56,077 nucleotides of DNA from Clostridia bacterium (GTDB lineage Bacteria; Bacillota; Clostridia; Christensenellales; CAG-1252), in assembly GCA_024685775.1 (NCBI GenBank), contig JAIKVL010000008.1, forward strand, positions 1 to 56,077. Reading direction: 5' to 3'. Positions 9,147 to 17,948 of this stretch are shown here, one piece after another. The notes beneath the pieces were generated by a model. That model was not told the origin of the DNA, searched no databases, and was given only the letters and a program-made list of their open reading frames with translations. How positions within the stretch are numbered: the stretch's first letter is position 1; each line of letters begins with the position of its first letter. The translations under genes were made by a program, and so were the position numbers.

Positions 9147-10637
9147 ATGAATAAAATGAAAAAGAGAAACGCAAAGGCGAAGGGCAAGCCCCGTCAGCCG
9201 AGAAAGAGGACGGGCGTCTTATTCGTTACGTCCGAAGCGGCTCCGTTCATCAGGACGGGCGGTCTCGGAGACGTCGCGGGAGCGCTCCCGCAGGCTCTCG
9301 TGAAAGAAGGACTCGACGTGCGCGTCGTGCTTCCTCTCTATTCCGACATTCCGGATAAACTTCGCCAGACGCTGAGCTTCGTGACCTATACCTACGTTCC
9401 GCTCGCTTGGAGAAACCAATACTGCGGCGTGTACGAGGGCGAAGCGAACGGCGTCAAGTATTACTTCATCGATAACGAGTACTATTTCAAGCGCGGCGGC
9501 TTGTACGGCCACTATGACGACGGAGAGCGTTTCGCGTTCTTCTCCAAAGCCGTCCTCGAAATGTTAATGCTGATCGACTTCCGTCCCGCCGTCATTCATT
9601 GCAACGACTGGCAGACCGCGCTCGTTCCGGTCTTCCTCGATTGCTTCTATCGCGGGAATTCCATCTATGCGGATATCAAGACGGTGTACAGCATCCATAA
9701 TATCGAGTTCCAAGGTCAGTACGACAGCCACATGGCGAGCGACGTCCTCGGGATTCCCGAATCGCGCCGCCAGCTTTTGGAGTATGCGGGCGCCTGCAAC
9801 TATATGAAGGGCGGTATCGAATGCTCCGACCGCGTGACGACCGTCAGCCCGACCTACGCCGGCGAGATCATGGACAGCTATTACGCCTACGGTTTGGAAG
9901 ACATTCTTCGCAACCGCGCGTATAAGATCAGCGGGATCATCAACGGCATCGACGTCGCGGATTACGATCCGAAGACGGATAAAGCTTTGTTCGCTCCCTA
10001 TTCCGTCGTGGATCTCAGCGGAAAAGAGGTCAACAAGGAGGCCTTCCTGCGCTTGATTTCGTTGCAGTACGTCAAGACGCGCCCCTTGATCGCGATGATC
10101 ACGAGGCTTACTTCGCAAAAGGGCTTGGATCTCGTCCTCGCCGTCGCGGAAGAGCTTCTTTCCGCCGACGTGCAGCTCGTCGTCCTCGGAATGGGCGATT
10201 GGAAGTACGAGACCCGCCTCAAAGATCTCGAACATCGCTTCGGAAACAAACTTCGCGTCATCATCAATTTCAGCCGCGACCTCGCCAGCAAGCTTTACGC
10301 CGCGTCGGATATTTTCCTGATGCCGTCCAAGTTCGAGCCCTGCGGTCTCTCGCAGATGATCGCGATGCGTTACGGTTCGGTCCCCGTCGTCCGCGAAACG
10401 GGCGGCTTGAAGGACACGGTCGAACCCTTCAACCCCGAGACGAAGACGGGCGTCGGTTACACGTTCAAGACCTTCAACGCGCAGGATATGCTTTGGGCGA
10501 TCTGGCGCGCGGTGGACGCGTACTACAACAACAAAGAGGATTGGAATATCGTCATGAAAAACGGTATGACCCGCGATTTCAGTTGGTCGAATTCGGCGAA
10601 ACGTTACGCGGAACTTTATAAATCATTGATTAAATAA
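9147..10637 (+). CDS. glgA: Glycogen synthase (ADP-glucose, GT5)
   Basis: This enzyme elongates alpha-1,4 glucan with ADP-glucose. The reading frame opens at 9126 (overlapping the glgD stop), but the ATG at 9147 has an AAAAGGAG site six bases upstream, so I take that start (496 residues). A basic stretch of about 20 residues precedes the GT5 signature TSEAAPFIRTGGLGDVAGALP. The C-terminal half carries SKFEPCGLSQMIAMRYGSVP and the ETGGLKDTV donor-site motif. It lies in the usual Clostridia order after glgC-glgD. Confidence 0.95.
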   Translation: MNKMKKRNAKAKGKPRQPRKRTGVLFVTSEAAPFIRTGGLGDVAGALPQALVKEGLDVRVVLPLYSDIPDKLRQTLSFVTYTYVPLAWRNQYCGVYEGEANGVKYYFIDNEYYFKRGGLYGHYDDGERFAFFSKAVLEMLMLIDFRPAVIHCNDWQTALVPVFLDCFYRGNSIYADIKTVYSIHNIEFQGQYDSHMASDVLGIPESRRQLLEYAGACNYMKGGIECSDRVTTVSPTYAGEIMDSYYAYGLEDILRNRAYKISGIINGIDVADYDPKTDKALFAPYSVVDLSGKEVNKEAFLRLISLQYVKTRPLIAMITRLTSQKGLDLVLAVAEELLSADVQLVVLGMGDWKYETRLKDLEHRFGNKLRVIINFSRDLASKLYAASDIFLMPSKFEPCGLSQMIAMRYGSVPVVRETGGLKDTVEPFNPETKTGVGYTFKTFNAQDMLWAIWRAVDAYYNNKEDWNIVMKNGMTRDFSWSNSAKRYAELYKSLIK

Positions 10638-10664
10638 GACAGGAGAAGGAAGAAAGGTGCTTGC

Positions 10665-13085
10665 ATGAAAAACTACACTGAAAAAGAATTACAACAATTG
10701 ATCGAGGCGCAAGTCGAAAAACAGCAGGGTATTTCCGCGAAAGACGCGACCAACGCGCAAATGTACGAAGCGGTTTGTATGGTCGTCAGAAACATCTTGA
10801 CGCGCCAGAGAGTGGAATTCAAAAACAAGATCCACAACGGGAAATATAAGCAGGTTTATTATATGTCGATGGAGTTTTTGCCGGGAAGATCCCTCAAAAA
10901 CCACCTCTTCAATATTAAACTCACCGACAAGATGCGCGGCGCGCTCAAAAACCTCGGCTACGATCTCGACGTGATCGAAGAGATCGAACCGGACGCGGGT
11001 CTCGGAAACGGCGGTCTCGGTCGCCTCGCTTCGGCGTATATGGACGCGTTGACCAGCGAAAGCTATCCGGCTTGCGGCTTCTCGATCAAGTACGATTACG
11101 GTATTTTCCAGCAGAAAGTCGTCGACGGTTGGCAGGTCGAAATGCCCGACCGTTGGCTTGAAAAAGGCGACGTTTGGCTCGCTCCGCGCCCCGAAGAGAC
11201 CTTCGAAGTCCATTTCGGCGGCAGAGTGGAAGAGACTTGGACGGACGGAAACCTCAAAGTCGAGCTCAAAAACTACACGCCGATCCTCGCGCTTGCTTAC
11301 GATATGCATATCTCGGGTTACGATACCGACGCGGTCAACCGCATCCGCCTTTGGAGCGCGAAATCCCCGATGGATTTCGATATGCACCTCTTCAACCAAG
11401 GCGAATACCTGAAAGCTTCGGAAAACAAAGCGCTTGCGGAGTCCATCTCCAAGGTCCTCTATCCCGCGGATAACAACGTCGAAGGGAAAATGCTTCGTTT
11501 GAAACAGCAATATTTCTTCGTTTCGGCGTCCATTCAATCCATCGTGAAGAACCATCTGCGCCACAATCCGAACCTCGATAACCTCGCGGATCTCGTCGCG
11601 ATCCACATCAACGACACGCACCCGACGCTCTGCATCCCCGAGCTTATGCGTATTTTGATCGACGAATACGGCTACGGTTGGGAAAAGGCGTGGGATATCG
11701 TCCGCAACACCGTTTCCTACACCAACCACACGGTTATGGCGGAAGCGTTGGAAAAATGGCCGCAAAACCTCGTCGAGCAGCAGCTCCCGCGTATCTATCA
11801 GCTCATCACGGAAATGAACCGCCGTTACTGCATCGAGCTTTGGGAAGCCTTCCCGAACGATTGGGACAAGGTCAGCAAAGCCGCGATCATGGCGTACGGT
11901 GAGATCCGTATGGCGAACCTTTGCCTGTATGCGTCCCACACGATCAACGGCGTTTCCGCGCTGCACAGCGACATTTTGAAGAAAGACGTCTTCAACGACA
12001 TCTATAAATTGACGCCCGCGCGCTTTACGAACGTCACGAACGGCATCACGCACCGCCGTTGGCTCGCCGAAGCGAACCCGCTTCTTTCCGATTATATCAA
12101 GACCTTGATCGGCGATAAGTTCATCAAAGACGCGGATCTCTCCGGTCTTATGAAGTTCACCGGCGACAAGACCGTCCTGAATAAGCTCGCCGAGATCAAA
12201 AAGGCGAATAAGGAAGTCCTTGCGAAGTACATTTACGACAATAACGGCGTAAAGGTCAGCACGGACAGCATCTTCGACGTCCAAGTCAAGAGGTTGCACG
12301 AGTATAAGAGACAGCTTTTGAACGCGCTTCACATTCTCGATCTCTATCTCGACCTCAAAGAGAATCCCGATATGGAGATGAAGCCCCGCACCTTTATTTT
12401 CAGCGCGAAAGCGGCTTCGAGCTATTACGTCGCGAAACTCATCATTCGCTTGATCTACACGATGGGCAACGTGATCAATAACGACCCCGATATCAAAGAT
12501 AAGATCAAGGTCGTCTTCCTCGAAAACTATCGCGTTTCTCTCGCCGAGATCATTATGCCGGCTTCCGAAGTAAGCGAGCAGATCTCGATCGCGGGTAAAG
12601 AGGCGTCCGGTACCGGCAATATGAAGTTTATGATTAACGGCGCGGTCACCCTCGGAACGATGGACGGCGCGAACGTCGAGATTTTCGAGCACGTCGGCGC
12701 GGATAACATCTTTATCTTCGGTCTTTCTTCGGACGAAGTCCATTCGCTGTATCAAGGCGGCTACGAGCCGACGGCGTACTACCGCAATAACTATCGCATC
12801 CGCAGAGTCATCGATATGCTCAGAAACGGCATCGGCGGCGTCAGCTTCAAGGAGCTTGCGGATCTCTTGACGATCGGTCGCGGCGGCATGGCGGATCCCT
12901 ATATGTGCCTCGCCGACTTCGACAGCTACTCCGACGCGCAAAAGAAACTCGAAGCGACCTATAATCAACCTCTCGTCTGGAACAAGATGAGCCTTGTGAA
13001 TATCGCGCAATCCGGTTTCTTCGCCGCGGATCGCGCCGTCAAAGAGTACGGCGACAGGATCTGGCATTTGAGACCCGTTAAATAA
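10665..13085 (+). CDS. glgP: Glycogen/starch phosphorylase
   Basis: This PLP enzyme releases glucose 1-phosphate from glycogen. The 806 residues are typical. Seen motifs include GLGNGGLGRLASAYMD near the substrate site, HINDTHP, VTNGITHRRW, and the PLP region EASGTGNMKFMINGAVTLGT, which contains the conserved Lys. It follows glgA by 27 bases with a GGAGAAGG-type site and probably belongs to the same transcript. Synthesis and breakdown enzymes thus sit in one operon. Confidence 0.96.
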   Translation: MKNYTEKELQQLIEAQVEKQQGISAKDATNAQMYEAVCMVVRNILTRQRVEFKNKIHNGKYKQVYYMSMEFLPGRSLKNHLFNIKLTDKMRGALKNLGYDLDVIEEIEPDAGLGNGGLGRLASAYMDALTSESYPACGFSIKYDYGIFQQKVVDGWQVEMPDRWLEKGDVWLAPRPEETFEVHFGGRVEETWTDGNLKVELKNYTPILALAYDMHISGYDTDAVNRIRLWSAKSPMDFDMHLFNQGEYLKASENKALAESISKVLYPADNNVEGKMLRLKQQYFFVSASIQSIVKNHLRHNPNLDNLADLVAIHINDTHPTLCIPELMRILIDEYGYGWEKAWDIVRNTVSYTNHTVMAEALEKWPQNLVEQQLPRIYQLITEMNRRYCIELWEAFPNDWDKVSKAAIMAYGEIRMANLCLYASHTINGVSALHSDILKKDVFNDIYKLTPARFTNVTNGITHRRWLAEANPLLSDYIKTLIGDKFIKDADLSGLMKFTGDKTVLNKLAEIKKANKEVLAKYIYDNNGVKVSTDSIFDVQVKRLHEYKRQLLNALHILDLYLDLKENPDMEMKPRTFIFSAKAASSYYVAKLIIRLIYTMGNVINNDPDIKDKIKVVFLENYRVSLAEIIMPASEVSEQISIAGKEASGTGNMKFMINGAVTLGTMDGANVEIFEHVGADNIFIFGLSSDEVHSLYQGGYEPTAYYRNNYRIRRVIDMLRNGIGGVSFKELADLLTIGRGGMADPYMCLADFDSYSDAQKKLEATYNQPLVWNKMSLVNIAQSGFFAADRAVKEYGDRIWHLRPVK

Positions 13086-13116
13086 GCAAAAAAAAAGAGC
13101 AACCGATAAAATTTTA

Positions 13117-13138
13117 CCGCCGTCCTTCGGGGCGGCGG
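13117..13138 (+). other. Stable UUCG-capped hairpin between glgP and the GH13 gene
   Basis: CCGCCGTCC-TTCG-GGGCGGCGG gives a 9-bp stem (one G-U) closed by a UUCG tetraloop. No T run follows, so it is not a standard terminator. It lies 16 bases before the start codon of the next gene, which has no clear ribosome site. It may stabilise the upstream mRNA 3' end or limit read-through translation. Confidence 0.6.
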
Positions 13139-13153
13139 CATTAACGTGTAACG

Positions 13154-14989
13154 ATGTTTAAGTTTAATTCTCGCGTGCATAAGACCCCTTTCGGCGCGGT
13201 TCGAGAGGGAGAAAAAATCAAGATCGTGTTCCCCGTCATGCGGACGATTTGGGTGGAAGGAGTCAGCCTTTTCCTTCAAAAGGACGAAGATATTCGGGAG
13301 ATCCCGCTTCACTTTTGCGGGGACGACGGCAATCTGACCTATTTCCAATGTGAATTCTCCGTCGAAAAATGGGGCATTTACTACTATCGCTTCGAAGTCC
13401 GCGAAGTGGGCGGCGGCGTCCATCATATCGGCGCGGGCGAAGAGGGCGACGCGATCGCCGGCGAAAACTTGCCCGATTGGCAGCTCACCGTCTATTCCCG
13501 CAGCTATCACGTCCCGAAGACCATTCAGGGCGGCGTCATTTATCATATCTTTGCGGATCGTTTCGCGAAGGTCGGAGAGGACGTCGAGCCGCGTTTCGGT
13601 TATCTGAAAAAGTGGGGCGAAAAGGTGACGGTCGTCGAGCCCGACGGATCGTATAAAGCAAACGACTTTTTCGGCGGTAATTTCAAGGGCATTACGTCCA
13701 AACTCGATTATATCGAAAGTCTCGGCGTGACCGAGATCTATCTTTCGCCGATCTTCGAGGCGAGTTCCAACCATCGTTACGACACGGGCGACTATTTGAA
13801 GCTCGATCCGCTCCTCGGAGCGGAAGAGGATTTCCGCGAGTTGATCCAAGAGGCGGGAAAGCGCGGCATCGGCGTGATTTTGGACGGCGTCTTCAATCAC
13901 TCGGGCGCGGACAGCATCTATTTCAACCAACTCGGGCATTACGACAGCGTAGGCGCGTATCAAAGCGAAGATTCCCCCTATCACGACTGGTACTATTTCT
14001 CGAAATTCCCCGACGAATATCACAGTTGGTGGGGCTGTAAGGTCGTCCCGACGCTGAACAAGAGCGCGGAAGGCTACCGCAAATTGATCTTCGGAAAGGG
14101 CGGCGTGATCGACAAATGGACGCATTTCGGCTTGCACGGTTGGCGTCTGGACGTCGTGGACGAGCTTCCGTCCGACTTCGTCGATCTTCTGCGCGAGGCG
14201 ATCAAAAAAGCGAATAAGGACGTCGTCGTTATCGGCGAAGTGTGGGAAGACGCGAGCGTCAAGTCCAGCTACGGGACGTTGCGCCCCTACTTTACGAAAG
14301 GCGAACTTGACGGCGTCATGAACTATCCGTTCAAAGAAGCGATCCTGACTTTCTGCTCGTACGGAGGCGCGAAAGCCTTCGGCAAGAAGGTGATGAAGAT
14401 CTGCGAGAATTATCCCGCGGACGCATTGAACACCTCGATGACCTTGATCGGTTCGCACGACACCGTGCGCGTTTTGAACGCGCTTTCCGGCGTCGACGTC
14501 CGTTACACGACCAAGGAACAGCGCAGGGAAATGACGCTCGACGGCGAGGTCTTGACGCTTGCGAAAAAGCGTTTGAAGATGGCTTCGCTTTTGCAGTTTA
14601 TGCTGCCCGGCGTCCCGAGCGTCTATTACGGAGACGAAGTCGGTTTGCAGGGCTATGAAGACCCGATGAACCGCGCGACCTTCCCTTGGGGCAAAGAGGA
14701 TAAAGAGCTTTTGGAGCATTACCGTTTCCTCGGCGCGTTCCGCAAGAAGTACCGCGATATTTTGCTCGGCGGAACGGGCGTTTGGGAGCAGGGCGAACTC
14801 TTGATCCTGCACCGCTTCAAGGACGGAAAATCCCTTTACGCCGTCGTTAACCCGACCTTTGAGGATCGCAATTTCCGCTACGGAAAGATGAAAAGCTCGC
14901 GTTGCGCGCAGTGCGGAAAGGTCTTTGAGACGGGGGATTGCACGGTGATCCCGGCGCTTGGGTATATGATATTGGAGCCCCTCGAATAG
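13154..14989 (+). CDS. Cytoplasmic GH13 alpha-glycosidase (neopullulanase/cyclomaltodextrinase-like)
   Basis: This 611-residue enzyme has an N-terminal beta domain (about 1-120), then a GH13 barrel starting GGVIYHIFADRF. Conserved regions are seen in order: GVFNHSG, the nucleophile in HGWRLDVVDELP, the acid/base in VVIGEVWED and the Asp in LIGSHDTVR, then a C-terminal beta domain. There is no signal peptide, so it acts on internal maltodextrin or glycogen fragments. The domain order is that of neopullulanase/maltogenic amylase; exact specificity cannot be read. A GTCxxCxxC-like pair (CAQCGK) lies near the end. The start codon lacks an obvious Shine-Dalgarno and sits after a strong hairpin. 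It closes the glycogen cluster. Confidence 0.88.
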   Translation: MFKFNSRVHKTPFGAVREGEKIKIVFPVMRTIWVEGVSLFLQKDEDIREIPLHFCGDDGNLTYFQCEFSVEKWGIYYYRFEVREVGGGVHHIGAGEEGDAIAGENLPDWQLTVYSRSYHVPKTIQGGVIYHIFADRFAKVGEDVEPRFGYLKKWGEKVTVVEPDGSYKANDFFGGNFKGITSKLDYIESLGVTEIYLSPIFEASSNHRYDTGDYLKLDPLLGAEEDFRELIQEAGKRGIGVILDGVFNHSGADSIYFNQLGHYDSVGAYQSEDSPYHDWYYFSKFPDEYHSWWGCKVVPTLNKSAEGYRKLIFGKGGVIDKWTHFGLHGWRLDVVDELPSDFVDLLREAIKKANKDVVVIGEVWEDASVKSSYGTLRPYFTKGELDGVMNYPFKEAILTFCSYGGAKAFGKKVMKICENYPADALNTSMTLIGSHDTVRVLNALSGVDVRYTTKEQRREMTLDGEVLTLAKKRLKMASLLQFMLPGVPSVYYGDEVGLQGYEDPMNRATFPWGKEDKELLEHYRFLGAFRKKYRDILLGGTGVWEQGELLILHRFKDGKSLYAVVNPTFEDRNFRYGKMKSSRCAQCGKVFETGDCTVIPALGYMILEPLE

Positions 14990-15150
14990 AGCGAGCGCGT
15001 ATAAGGGCGATTATGCGTCTCTACCGCGCCGTTTGCGTCGGTTGCGTGAGGACGCGCCCTTCCGCGCCCTCGCGGAGCGTTCGCCTAAGCCGTTTTCTCC
15101 GCGCTCGTTAAGAGCCGCGCGGAGTTCGAAAAATCAAATATGGCACACTT

Positions 15151-15227
15151 GCACCCGTAGCTCAGCTGGATAGAGCACCGGCCTCCGACGCCGGGTGTCG
15201 TTGGTTCGAATCCAATCGGGTGCGCCA
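15151..15227 (+). tRNA. tRNA-Arg (anticodon CCG)
   Basis: A complete cloverleaf is seen. The acceptor stem GCACCCG/CGGGTGC has discriminator G and an encoded CCA. D stem GCTC/GAGC, anticodon stem CCGGC/GCCGG with loop CTCCGAC (anticodon CCG at 15185-15187), and T stem GTTGG/CCAAT with loop TTCGAAT. It reads the CGG arginine codon. A terminator follows directly. It sits at the left edge of an AT-richer accessory block, a common place for insertions, but I found no repeat of its 3' end further right. Confidence 0.97.
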
Positions 15228-15262
15228 AAAAAATCTCGGATTTTTCCGAGATTTTTTTGTAT
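15228..15262 (+). terminator. Terminator of tRNA-Arg
   Basis: AAATCTCGGA-TTTT-TCCGAGATTT forms a 10-bp hairpin followed by T residues directly after the tRNA CCA end. Confidence 0.9.
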
Positions 15263-15450
15263 CCGAACCGAAGCGAAGCGCGGTTTGGCATATCATCAAA
15301 GGCGTGAGCCTTTGCATATCATCACGGCATAGCCGTGTATAAAAGAATTCGCTTTGGTTTTATGATATACATCGCCTTTGGCACTGATAATAGGCAAATC
15401 TTGCGAGTTGATGATTTTCGAGATTTATCAATCGTGATGATATGAGCGTC
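15263..15450 (+). repeat. Cluster of short palindromes joined by CATATCATC linkers
   Basis: This gene-free stretch holds a chain of small hairpins: ACCGAAGCG/CGCGGT-like, AAAGGCGTGAGCCTTT and CACGGCATAGCCGTG. They are separated by copies of GCATATCATCA (near 15290 and 15317). Inverted versions of the linker (TGATATACA near 15363, TGATGATATGA near 15435) lie on the right side. The layout suggests a small non-coding mobile or extragenic palindromic element about 160 bases long. I do not know its family. It marks the left edge of the AT-richer block. Confidence 0.6.
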
Positions 15451-15500
15451 GTCGCGTGATCATTCGGACAAGACCTATTCAATGCAAGAGGCATACAGTA

Positions 15501-15520
15501 TGCACTATTTCGTGAACAAT
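15501..15520 (+). promoter_or_regulatory. Candidate WYL-regulator operator, copy 1
   Basis: TGCACTATTTCGTGAACAAT matches copy 2 at 14 of 20 positions. Copies 1 and 2 start 41 bases apart, close to four helical turns, in front of the FtsH-like gene. The motif is seen directly; that it is an operator is an inference. Confidence 0.5.
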
Positions 15521-15541
15521 TATTCTTTTAGACCTTCTCGA

Positions 15542-15561
15542 TGCACCATATTTGGGACAAT
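15542..15561 (+). promoter_or_regulatory. Candidate WYL-regulator operator, copy 2
   Basis: TGCACCATATTTGGGACAAT shares the pattern TGCACC..AT.TGG.ACA.T with the copy across the promoter of the WYL gene. It ends in GACAAT, a possible -10 element 46 bases before the protease start codon. Confidence 0.55.
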
Positions 15562-15607
15562 AGACATGGTATTTTTTTTAGTGACGAGAACAAAAGGAGA
15601 ACCCAAT

Positions 15608-16879
15608 ATGCAAGATTTTTTGAAAGCGTTTGACAAGGTCATCGGATATGATGACGAGAAAAGAAAGTTGATGCCCATCTGCGATATGATGCGCAAATTT
15701 GAGAAGTACAAGCGGCTGGGTGTCGTTATGCCGAGCGGTGCTTTGCTACAAGGCGAACCCGGTTATGGCAAGACGCTCCTCGCTAAGTGCTTTATCGAAG
15801 CGTGCGGAGTACCGCATTTTCTATGCAGGAAAGATAAAGCGGACGGAGATTTCATTGATTATATGACAAAATGTTTTGACGAAGCCGTTGCAGCTGCGCC
15901 CGCTATTGTTTTTCTCGATGATATGGACAAATTTGCCAATGAAGACAAAGACCATAGAAATGCGGAGGAATATGTCGCGGTGCAGTCCTGCATCGATAAC
16001 GTGAAAGGAAAAAATGTCTTCGTGATTGCCACGACCAATGATCTATATAACTTACCGGAGTCGCTCCTTCGTGCCGGGCGTTTCGACATCAACCTCGAGA
16101 TGCAAGGCCTCGATAGAGATGATCAGATCAAATTGATAAAATACTTCTTGGGGAGTAAATCATTTTTGGAAGAGATCCCGCCCGAGCAGATCCAAGATAT
16201 TATCGGTGGATGGATGTCCTGTGCCGAACTGGAAAAGATCATCAACGATGCTGCAATCAAGGTCGCGTTTGAAAACCGCGATACCGTTACGCGTGACGAT
16301 ATCATTTTCGCTTGCCTGAATCATCATTTCGGTGGAGTAGATACCGCAAGGAATTACAGCGAAGAAAAGCGGAAACGGATGGCGTATCACGAAGCCGGAC
16401 ATGTTGTGGTTCGAGAGGTTTTGGATCCGAATACAGTCAGTTTGGTGTCCATCAAAGCATATAAGTCCTCCAACGGCGGGGTCACGTGCTTCTGCGATGG
16501 AGTGGAGAAAAGCTTTGAAATCGTGATAAATCAGGTGAAAGGAGCCCTCGGAGGGAAGGCTGCAACGGAGATCGTTTTCGAAGAAACAGACATCGGAACG
16601 AGAGACGACATCAAGACAGCAAGATATGCTCTTGAAAAACTCCGAGATAAAAACGCGGCATTCGGTTTTGAATCTCAAACCGATTATAATAGTTCGGATG
16701 CGACGCGTAGAAGAGCGGATGACGTTTTAAGCGCGGAAATGAATAAGTGCTATGAGGTTGCGAAAACGATCATTTCGGATCATCGGGATTTCTTAGACGC
16801 AGTCGCCGCGGCGCTTCTTGAGAAAGAAACGATCTTTGCCACCGATATCGCCGAGATTAAGAAGAACTTGCATGTTTGA
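15608..16879 (+). CDS. Soluble FtsH-like AAA+ ATPase with M41 metallopeptidase domain
   Basis: This 423-residue protein combines an AAA+ module and an M41 peptidase, as in FtsH, but has no membrane segments (FtsH has about 600-650 residues and two). Walker A is GEPGYGKT (49-56). Walker B is IVFLDDMD (100-107), with Asp where FtsH has the catalytic Glu. Sensor-1 Asn is in ATTN (144), arginine fingers in RAGRFD, zinc site HEAGH (261-265), and the third ligand is probably Asp334 in GTRDDIK. It should unfold and cut proteins in the cytosol. The start at 15608 has an AAAAGGAG site; the longer frame from 15482 would run through the operator copies. It is followed 76 bases later by a WYL regulator. 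Base use is AT-richer than the flanking core genes. I read it as the possible effector of a regulated cassette. Confidence 0.85.
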   Translation: MQDFLKAFDKVIGYDDEKRKLMPICDMMRKFEKYKRLGVVMPSGALLQGEPGYGKTLLAKCFIEACGVPHFLCRKDKADGDFIDYMTKCFDEAVAAAPAIVFLDDMDKFANEDKDHRNAEEYVAVQSCIDNVKGKNVFVIATTNDLYNLPESLLRAGRFDINLEMQGLDRDDQIKLIKYFLGSKSFLEEIPPEQIQDIIGGWMSCAELEKIINDAAIKVAFENRDTVTRDDIIFACLNHHFGGVDTARNYSEEKRKRMAYHEAGHVVVREVLDPNTVSLVSIKAYKSSNGGVTCFCDGVEKSFEIVINQVKGALGGKAATEIVFEETDIGTRDDIKTARYALEKLRDKNAAFGFESQTDYNSSDATRRRADDVLSAEMNKCYEVAKTIISDHRDFLDAVAAALLEKETIFATDIAEIKKNLHV

Positions 16880-16891
16880 CAAAAAGGGATC

Positions 16892-16920
16892 TTGAATGTG
16901 TGCACCGGATATGGTACACT
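16892..16920 (+). promoter_or_regulatory. Promoter with overlapping operator for the WYL gene
   Basis: TTGAAT (16892-16897), a 17-base spacer and TACACT (16915-16920). The third operator copy, TGCACCGGATATGGTACACT (16901-16920), covers the spacer and the -10. It is itself an imperfect dyad of the form GTGnACC...GGTnCAC. Overlap with the -10 suggests self-repression. Confidence 0.65.
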
Positions 16921-16955
16921 GTATTTGTCGAATGAAAACGGAGGAGACGAGTACA

Positions 16956-17933
16956 TTGTCTGATTTTGAGCCGAAAAAACTTGCGCTTTTGCGCATTCTT
17001 CAGATCCTCGAAAAGTATAGCGATATAGACCACCCGCTGGGGCAGAAAGCCATTGCCGAAATCCTTGACAGGGACTACGGCATAGAGTTGGAACGTAAAG
17101 CGGTTTCGAGGAATATCTCCCTACTCAAAGAAGCCGGATTCGAGATAGAACAGCTCGCCGAAGGCGTTTATCTTGCTGAGCGGCAGTTTGAGGATTCCGA
17201 GTTGCGTCTCTTGATAGACGGCGTTCTTTCCGGAAGGTTTATCTCCGCGAAGCATTCTGCCGATCTGATCGAAAAACTGTGCGCCCTCGGGAATAAGTAC
17301 TTCCGCAACCATGTGAAGAATATCTATTCGGTGCGTGAGTGGAATAAGACAGATAACGTGGCGGTATTCTATACCATTGACATCATAGACGAGGCAATCG
17401 AGAACGGAAAACAGATCGCCTTCGACTTCAACCGATATGGCGCGGACAAGAAACTTCACCGTGTGGCGCACCACCTTGTTACGCCCTATCAAATGGTTCT
17501 GAAAAACCAAAGCTACTACCTGATGGCATATAACGAGAAGTGGAAGCACATCACTTATTATCGCCTGGACCGCATTACCGAAGCGCGGATCGTTGACGTC
17601 TCGGCAACCCCGTTGAAGTCCATCGACGGCTATCAAAACGGGATCGATTACAAACGCTTTTCCACCGCGCTCCCGTATATGTTCGCAGACAAGCCGGAGA
17701 CGGTGGAGTTTGTTTGCGACGAATGGATGATCGATCAAGTGATGGACTGGTTCGGGAAAAGCGCGTCCTTCCTGCCGTATGGGGAGCGGTATAAGGTGAG
17801 CGTGACGGTCAGCTTGAACGCGATGGAGTTTTGGGCGTTGCAGTATTTGCAGGCAGTAGAGATCCTTTCCCCATTGTCCTTGCGAGAAAGGATAAAGAGC
17901 GGGTTGCAAGAAGCAATAAAGAAATATGAATAA
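16956..17933 (+). CDS. WYL-domain transcriptional regulator
   Basis: This protein has 325 residues from a TTG start. An N-terminal winged HTH (about 8-70: KLALLRILQILEK, AIAEIL, RKAVSRNISLLKEAGFEI) is followed by a WYL domain (about 130-215: KQIAFDFNRYG, VTPYQMVLKNQSYYLMAY, YYRLDRI) and a C-terminal WCX-like domain. WYL regulators sense a ligand, often nucleic acid or nucleotide, and many sit beside phage-defence genes (BrxR/CapW type). The TTG at 16956 has GGAGGAG nine bases upstream. An in-frame ATG at 16932 has no such site, and one at 16896 lies before the predicted -10. The gene ends 15 bases before the nuclease-like gene and shares its transcript. Confidence 0.88.
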   Translation: MSDFEPKKLALLRILQILEKYSDIDHPLGQKAIAEILDRDYGIELERKAVSRNISLLKEAGFEIEQLAEGVYLAERQFEDSELRLLIDGVLSGRFISAKHSADLIEKLCALGNKYFRNHVKNIYSVREWNKTDNVAVFYTIDIIDEAIENGKQIAFDFNRYGADKKLHRVAHHLVTPYQMVLKNQSYYLMAYNEKWKHITYYRLDRITEARIVDVSATPLKSIDGYQNGIDYKRFSTALPYMFADKPETVEFVCDEWMIDQVMDWFGKSASFLPYGERYKVSVTVSLNAMEFWALQYLQAVEILSPLSLRERIKSGLQEAIKKYE

Positions 17934-17948
17934 AGAAGGAGAAAAAAT

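Noticed and set aside
10689..13067. Very long open frame antisense to glgP, and similar ones opposite mfd, carB, glgB and the surface protein
   Set aside because: They mirror well-identified genes, have Arg/Asp/His/Val-rich compositions typical of reverse-strand reading in GC-rich codons, and lack ribosome sites.
13117..13138. Hairpin after glgP as a rho-independent terminator
   Set aside because: No T run follows the stem on either strand, and the next gene lies directly downstream without a promoter of its own that I can see.
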